A stretch of 9,860 bases of DNA from Chloroflexota bacterium (GTDB taxonomy: Bacteria; Chloroflexota; Anaerolineae; Anaerolineales; UBA4823), in the NCBI GenBank assembly GCA_017860725.1, contig JAGDMX010000136.1, positions 1-9,860 on the forward strand. Direction: 5' to 3'. A program made the position numbers and the translations under genes. How positions within the stretch are numbered: position 1 is the stretch's first letter; each line of letters opens with the position of its first letter. Positions 6,460 through 9,860 of this stretch are shown in pieces. A model generated the notes under the pieces. It had not been told where the DNA came from. It searched no databases and saw only the letters and a program-made list of their open reading frames with translations.

Positions 6460-7071
6460 ATGATCTTAATTTCTAAGAAAATGCAACTGCTGATCATCAT
6501 CGGGCTGCTGCTTATCCCTTCAGCTTGTGCTGGCAGCAATGCCGACCAGGGTGCTACTGACGACCTGGGACCATCCTCTGGCGTCCCAGCAGCCATATTA
6601 GCAGCCCAAAGACTCATCGCGGAAAAGCACTCAATCCCAGATAAAGAAGTCCAGGTCAGCGAATATCAGGCATATAATTGGTCAAATGATTGCCTGGAAT
6701 TTCCAGTCGTCGGGGAAGAGTGCATTGCAGAATCCATCCCCGGTTATGTGGGCAGAGCTAACACACAGGAATCGCAATATGAATTCCGCACGGACGCGAC
6801 CGGTGAGCAGGTGCGGTTAATCCCTACGGCCGTGGATTTAGCCCGACAAAACCTGGCTCAGCTTACTGGCATCTCTCAGGATAAAATACAATTTGTGGGT
6901 TTTGAAGCCGTTGATTGGGCAGATAACTGCCTCGAGACCACCAGAGAGGGAGTTACCTGTTCTACTGAAATTACACCAGGTTATTTTATCTCCATGAAGG
7001 CCAGTGAACAGCTTTATGAATATCACACCGATCAAACAGGAAGTGTAATCCTTCTCGTCAATTCACCATAA
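6460..7071 (+). CDS. Putative lipoprotein with a duplicated cysteine-containing domain
   Basis: This is a 203-residue predicted exported protein of unknown function. The N-terminus MILISKK is followed by a hydrophobic core (MQLLIIIGLLLIP) and SAC, giving a lipobox-like site at C23 with an unusual Pro at -3. A polar linker follows. The mature part is two copies of one domain. Copy 1 (about 44-120) has NWSNDCLE, C78 and C88, SIPGY and YEFRTDATG. Copy 2 (about 124-200) has DWADNCLE, C157 and C167, ITPGY and YEYHTDQTG. In both copies the cysteines are ten residues apart, which suggests a disulfide in each. The frame is open back to 6382, but that start lies inside the preceding terminator. ATG 6460 is chosen because it keeps the KK n-region and sits beside a TATACT; ATG 6481 is the alternative. 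The motif resembles short secreted domains I have seen in Chloroflexi and cyanobacteria, but I cannot name a family. Confidence 0.78.
   Translation: MILISKKMQLLIIIGLLLIPSACAGSNADQGATDDLGPSSGVPAAILAAQRLIAEKHSIPDKEVQVSEYQAYNWSNDCLEFPVVGEECIAESIPGYVGRANTQESQYEFRTDATGEQVRLIPTAVDLARQNLAQLTGISQDKIQFVGFEAVDWADNCLETTREGVTCSTEITPGYFISMKASEQLYEYHTDQTGSVILLVNSP
6589..7059 (+). repeat. Internal tandem duplication of a ~77-residue domain
   Basis: Bases 6589-6819 and 6829-7059 encode two alignable units, each running: an Ala-rich helix (ILAAQRLIA, DLARQNLA), a short I-P/S-x-D-K turn, an aromatic-W-x-x-(D/N)-C-L-E motif, a second Cys, PGY, then YE(F/Y)-x-T-D-x-T-G. The units have diverged at DNA level, so the duplication is old. 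It reflects domain duplication, not a recent DNA repeat. Confidence 0.8.
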
Positions 7072-7209
7072 TTTCTAGGCCGTGCAACTCAGCCAGGTAT
7101 TCGTCTTGCGGAATAACCGGGCTGTTTCAGCGACATCCGTCCGCCTGAATAAATATCCAAAAGTACGTTAAACCGAATTCAACCATAACATTACCCGGGA
7201 GGAGACATA

Positions 7210-7488
7210 ATGTCTGACTTGTATGCATCCAAAAAGAAAACTTGCTCGCACCGCGACTTGATCCAGCCAGTCACCGGCAACAGCACAGGCTGCGAAGAAT
7301 GTATGAAAACCGGTGATAAATGGGTTCACCTGCGATTGTGTATGATTTGTGGGCATGTGGGCTGCTGTGATAACTCTAAGAATAAACATGCCTCGAAACA
7401 CTATCAAGAAACCGGGCACCCCATCATTCGCTCCTTCGAGCCAGGCGAAAGTTGGATGTGGTGCTATGAAGACAAAATGTATCTCTAA
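7210..7488 (+). CDS. UBP-type zinc finger protein
   Basis: This 92-residue protein consists almost entirely of a UBP-type (ZnF-UBP) zinc finger. In eukaryotic deubiquitinases this finger binds the free C-terminal Gly-Gly of ubiquitin; the ligand of bacterial stand-alone versions is not known. The metal-ligand pattern is complete: C12-x-H14, C28-x-x-C31, C44-x-x-C47, C52, H60, H64 and H70, followed by the typical tail W83-x-W-C and YL at the end. There is no signal peptide or membrane segment, so it should be cytoplasmic. The start follows an excellent GGGAGGAGA about five bases before the ATG. The 138-base gap before it (7072-7209) shows no gene or clear terminator. It ends 19 bases before the flippase-like gene and probably heads that operon, which suggests a link to membrane-glycan metabolism, but that link is only positional. 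Confidence 0.9.
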   Translation: MSDLYASKKKTCSHRDLIQPVTGNSTGCEECMKTGDKWVHLRLCMICGHVGCCDNSKNKHASKHYQETGHPIIRSFEPGESWMWCYEDKMYL

Positions 7489-7507
7489 AAAACCGATAAC
7501 CTAAGCT

Positions 7508-8566
7508 TTGGAACCTGATCAGTTAACCGCTATCGCTCCGCAAAAACCGTCCCGCTCTACGATCATCACAACCGCTATTCTATTGGTGATCATGGTGGCG
7601 GGAACGATCCTGGTCATTCTTGAGTTTGACCAGATCTGGTTTGCTATTCGGCGAGCCGATTGGAGCGAAATCCCGGGTGCGCTACTTTTCACCGCCGCCG
7701 GCTATACCTGCATGGGGATTGCGTTTGCCCTGGTTAGTCGGATGATTGGTATCCGGATGCGGATGCGCGATTTGGCTGAGATCGGGTTTATTTCAAATAT
7801 CATTAATCATGTCGTTGCCGCAGGTGGAGTAGCTGGTTATTCTGTAAGGTACATCCTGATGAACAGGCACGGAGCCACAATGAACGATGTGGTCGCTGCC
7901 TCCTTGCTCCATTTTTACTTGACCAGCCTGGATATGATTTTAATGACCCCGGTTGCGATGGGGTACCTGATGTTCAACGCATCCGTGCCGCGTGGGATCG
8001 CGGTTATGCTTGGAATGATGGCTATCATGCTGGCCGGCGGGGCATTTCTTGCTACAGTCCTCATTTTTTCACAAAACTGGCGACAACCCTTATTAAAAAT
8101 CCTGGCAAGTATCGGGAAATTAGTCACCCGGCGTGATTTTTCTAAAGCACTGGATCAATTCAACCTGACCATGGCGCGCGGGGTGGGCATGATGCAGGAA
8201 AAACCGCGCAAGCTACTGCTGGTTGTGCTGCTCACCGCCCTGGATTGGACCGCCAGTGTGTTTGTACTCAAAAACTGCCTGGACGCATTCGGGGAGGATG
8301 TCAAGTTGGGTGTTGCGATAACCGGATTCGTGATTGGTATCGTAGCCGGTGTCCTATCGATGGTCCCCGGAGGACTAGGAGTGCAGGAAGGCACCATGAC
8401 TGCTGTCCTGGTTTTGCTCGGCGTTCCTTTTGAGCAAGCTGTGCTGGGGTCAATTTTATTCCGAGCTATTTATTTTCTCCTGCCCTACCTGGCGAGCCTG
8501 GTATTCTACCGCCGCTTGATGAGATTAGATATAATCCCACGAGATTCCTTGTCTTCGGATACTTAA
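7508..8566 (+). CDS. Flippase-like UPF0104 / LPG-synthase-TM family membrane protein
   Basis: This polytopic membrane protein of 352 residues belongs to the UPF0104 (lysylphosphatidylglycerol synthase TM region) family, whose members are thought to flip lipids or accompany lipid-modifying glycosyltransferases. About eight hydrophobic segments are seen, near residues 20-38, 56-78, 92-115, 135-156, 163-187, 235-255, 267-285 and 311-336. Family marks are NHVVAAGGVAGYSVR at 100-114 and VPGGLGVQEG at 286-295, the latter diagnostic of this group. No soluble LPG-synthase domain is fused. The frame has a stop at 7502-7504 and no early ATG, so TTG 7508 is the likely start. It lacks a clear Shine-Dalgarno and may depend on coupling to the zinc finger gene 19 bases upstream. 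One base separates its stop from the glycosyltransferase start, strongly implying co-translation. Confidence 0.88.
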   Translation: MEPDQLTAIAPQKPSRSTIITTAILLVIMVAGTILVILEFDQIWFAIRRADWSEIPGALLFTAAGYTCMGIAFALVSRMIGIRMRMRDLAEIGFISNIINHVVAAGGVAGYSVRYILMNRHGATMNDVVAASLLHFYLTSLDMILMTPVAMGYLMFNASVPRGIAVMLGMMAIMLAGGAFLATVLIFSQNWRQPLLKILASIGKLVTRRDFSKALDQFNLTMARGVGMMQEKPRKLLLVVLLTALDWTASVFVLKNCLDAFGEDVKLGVAITGFVIGIVAGVLSMVPGGLGVQEGTMTAVLVLLGVPFEQAVLGSILFRAIYFLLPYLASLVFYRRLMRLDIIPRDSLSSDT

Positions 8567-8567
8567 T

Positions 8568-9734
8568 ATGCGGATTCTGATGCTCAGTCATGGTTACCCG
8601 CCTACTCTCAGCGGAGTGACAAGGGTTGTGCAAAAACTTTCTCGAGATATGATCAAGCGCGGCCATACAGTTTGCGTTGTAGCTGCCAGCGAACATGGCT
8701 CTACATATCGGGCTGAAGATGACGGAGTACAGTTAATCCGGTTGAGTTCATATAACAATCCATTTTGGCGTGATGGACGTTTTCCCTGGATTAACTCCAT
8801 CGAGCTTCAGAAAATTATCGATAGCTTTAAACCCGACCTAATCCACTCTCATGAGAATGTCATCCTGAGCACCCAGCTGCTACGGTTAAAACCAGGCTTG
8901 AACGTCCCTGTCATAGTTTCCTGTTACTTTTTGCCGGTATTTGCAACTTATTATCTTCGCCTGGGGAAAACTTTAGGCAAATTGAGCCAGCAGATCCAAT
9001 GGAAATTTTTCATTGGGAGCTTTAACAAGTACGACCACGCTATTTTCTCTACGCATTCGCACCTCCAACCCTTCCTGGAGCATGGATTAAGCGTTCCTAC
9101 GTCGGTTATTTCAAATGGCATCGATTTCGCTCGTTACAATTCCTCCCACGAGACTACGCAGGCGAACCCTCCCGGGCTCAGCTTGCCCCCCAGGCCAAGG
9201 ATGCTGTTTGTTAGCCGGCTGGCAAGAGATAAAAAAATCGATGTCTTACTCAAAGCGATGCCCTCGATCCTTTCCAGGCAAGAGGTTTATCTATTGCTCG
9301 TCGGGCAGGGGGATGACCACCGACGCTTACAAAATATTGCGAATAAACTCTTGATAGCCGACCATGTTCATTTCATGGGATATGTACCCGAGACCTTGTT
9401 ACCCGCGGTATACAAAGCGAGCGATCTCTTCGCATTAGTTTCCGATTGTGAAGTGCAGAGCATCCCGACATTACAAGCCTTAGCGGCCGGCGTACCGGTT
9501 GTTGCCGCCAACGCTGCTGCCTTGCCCGAACTGGTAAAACATGGGGTCAATGGATATCTCGTCCCCCCGGATGATCCAGCATCGGTTAGCCAGGCGGTGC
9601 TCCAACTTCTGAGTGATCGACCTAGAGCATCGAAGATGGGCAGAGAAGGCATTGAAATTGCCAGAAAGCACTCAGACGTAAAAATTCTCAATGAATTTGA
9701 GAATCTGTATCGTGCTTTAACGAACCACCACTAG
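8568..9734 (+). CDS. Glycosyltransferase family 4 protein
   Basis: This is a GT-B fold, retaining glycosyltransferase of 388 residues, predicted cytosolic or peripheral at the membrane, transferring a sugar from a nucleotide donor. The N-terminal acceptor half begins MRILMLSHGYPPTLSGVTR, with the glycine-containing loop usual in GT4. The linker has ISNGIDFARYN. The donor half has FVSRLARDKKID at 214-225, including the conserved Arg and Lys, then VGQGDD, VHFMGYV and the donor-site motif starting at E295 (CEVQSIPTLQALAAGVPVV). In this E-x7-E motif the second Glu is replaced by Gln (Q303). The C-terminus ends normally (NLYRALTNHH). The sequence style resembles diacylglycerol or phosphatidylinositol glycosyltransferases, so a lipid acceptor is plausible next to the UPF0104 protein, but sugar and acceptor are not determined. 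The start is TAATATG-coupled with no clear Shine-Dalgarno. Confidence 0.92.
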   Translation: MRILMLSHGYPPTLSGVTRVVQKLSRDMIKRGHTVCVVAASEHGSTYRAEDDGVQLIRLSSYNNPFWRDGRFPWINSIELQKIIDSFKPDLIHSHENVILSTQLLRLKPGLNVPVIVSCYFLPVFATYYLRLGKTLGKLSQQIQWKFFIGSFNKYDHAIFSTHSHLQPFLEHGLSVPTSVISNGIDFARYNSSHETTQANPPGLSLPPRPRMLFVSRLARDKKIDVLLKAMPSILSRQEVYLLLVGQGDDHRRLQNIANKLLIADHVHFMGYVPETLLPAVYKASDLFALVSDCEVQSIPTLQALAAGVPVVAANAAALPELVKHGVNGYLVPPDDPASVSQAVLQLLSDRPRASKMGREGIEIARKHSDVKILNEFENLYRALTNHH

Positions 9735-9860
9735 TACTTCATCAAAAAAGTTTTGATAGTCAAAATTCGCTAAAAGCCAGAAAGGAGTTGGCAATGGCGA
9801 AGAAATACATCGTAGACTTGAGCAAAGACGAAAAGGCAGAATTAGTTTCACTAACCCAAA
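9735..9860 (+). mobile_element. Left part of a probable IS630-family insertion sequence (boundary uncertain)
   Basis: The transposase gene at 9794 implies an insertion sequence whose left end lies somewhere in 9735-9793. IS630 elements insert at TA, and a TA sits at 9733-9734/9735-9736 next to the glycosyltransferase stop. A hairpin ATCAAAA-AAG-TTTTGAT (9741-9757) is present, but it cannot be identified as the terminal inverted repeat without the other end. Confidence 0.45.
9794..9860 (+). CDS. IS630-family transposase, N-terminal fragment (cut by window edge)
   Basis: Only 22 residues are visible (MAKKYIVDLSKDEKAELVSL and two more). They match the characteristic opening of IS630-type transposases, which begin with a short strand then an acidic/basic helix (KKYIV-L-x-x-(D/E)E+-x-x-L) leading into a helix-turn-helix DNA-binding domain. 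The catalytic DDE domain lies outside the window. AGGAG is six bases upstream of the ATG. Whether the element is intact cannot be judged. Confidence 0.72.
   Translation, partial: MAKKYIVDLSKDEKAELVSLTQ

Noticed and set aside
9741..9757. Hairpin ATCAAAA/TTTTGAT as a terminator of the glycosyltransferase operon
   Set aside because: The stem is AT-rich with a 3-base loop and is not followed by a T-tract; it may belong to the insertion sequence end.

Overview
The window looks like a chromosomal segment of a moderate-GC environmental bacterium, most likely a member of the Chloroflexota (Anaerolineae-like). That placement is an inference from gene content: MutS2, a lysine-6-dehydrogenase-like protein, a DUF4332 helix-hairpin-helix protein, a small UBP-type zinc finger, a YccF-type membrane protein, exported TSNG-repeat and lipoprotein genes, and an IS630-type transposase. 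No rRNA, tRNA or CRISPR array is visible. No intergenic gap exceeds 300 bases; the longest is about 220.

Layout. Positions 1-1685 (minus strand) hold the N-terminal 561 codons of mutS2, which runs off the left edge. A 196-bp divergent spacer leads to a row of plus-strand genes: a lysine-6-dehydrogenase/saccharopine-dehydrogenase-like enzyme (1882-3057); an exported TSNG-repeat (DUF4097-like) protein broken by a one-base frameshift in its signal peptide (3138-3814); a tandem-repeat YccF-like membrane protein (4035-4478) followed by a strong intrinsic terminator; a lipoprotein with two HKD phospholipase D motifs (4599-5771); a DUF4332 protein (5953-6357) with its own strong terminator; and a lipoprotein built from two copies of a cysteine-containing domain (6460-7071).

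The right part is a compact, probably co-transcribed set: a UBP-type zinc finger protein (7210-7488), a UPF0104/LPG-synthase-TM flippase-like membrane protein (7508-8566) and a GT4 glycosyltransferase (8568-9734). The last two are one base apart, which suggests a lipid-glycan synthesis or translocation pair. At the extreme right edge an IS630-family transposase begins (9794 onward).

Most genes are individually recognisable, and I do not see a clear undescribed multi-gene system. The points most worth a second look are the frameshifted TSNG-repeat gene, the duplicated-domain lipoprotein with a possible leaderless promoter, the zinc finger/flippase/glycosyltransferase cluster, and the terminator hairpins that lie inside the longest readings of two lipoprotein ORFs and therefore move their starts.
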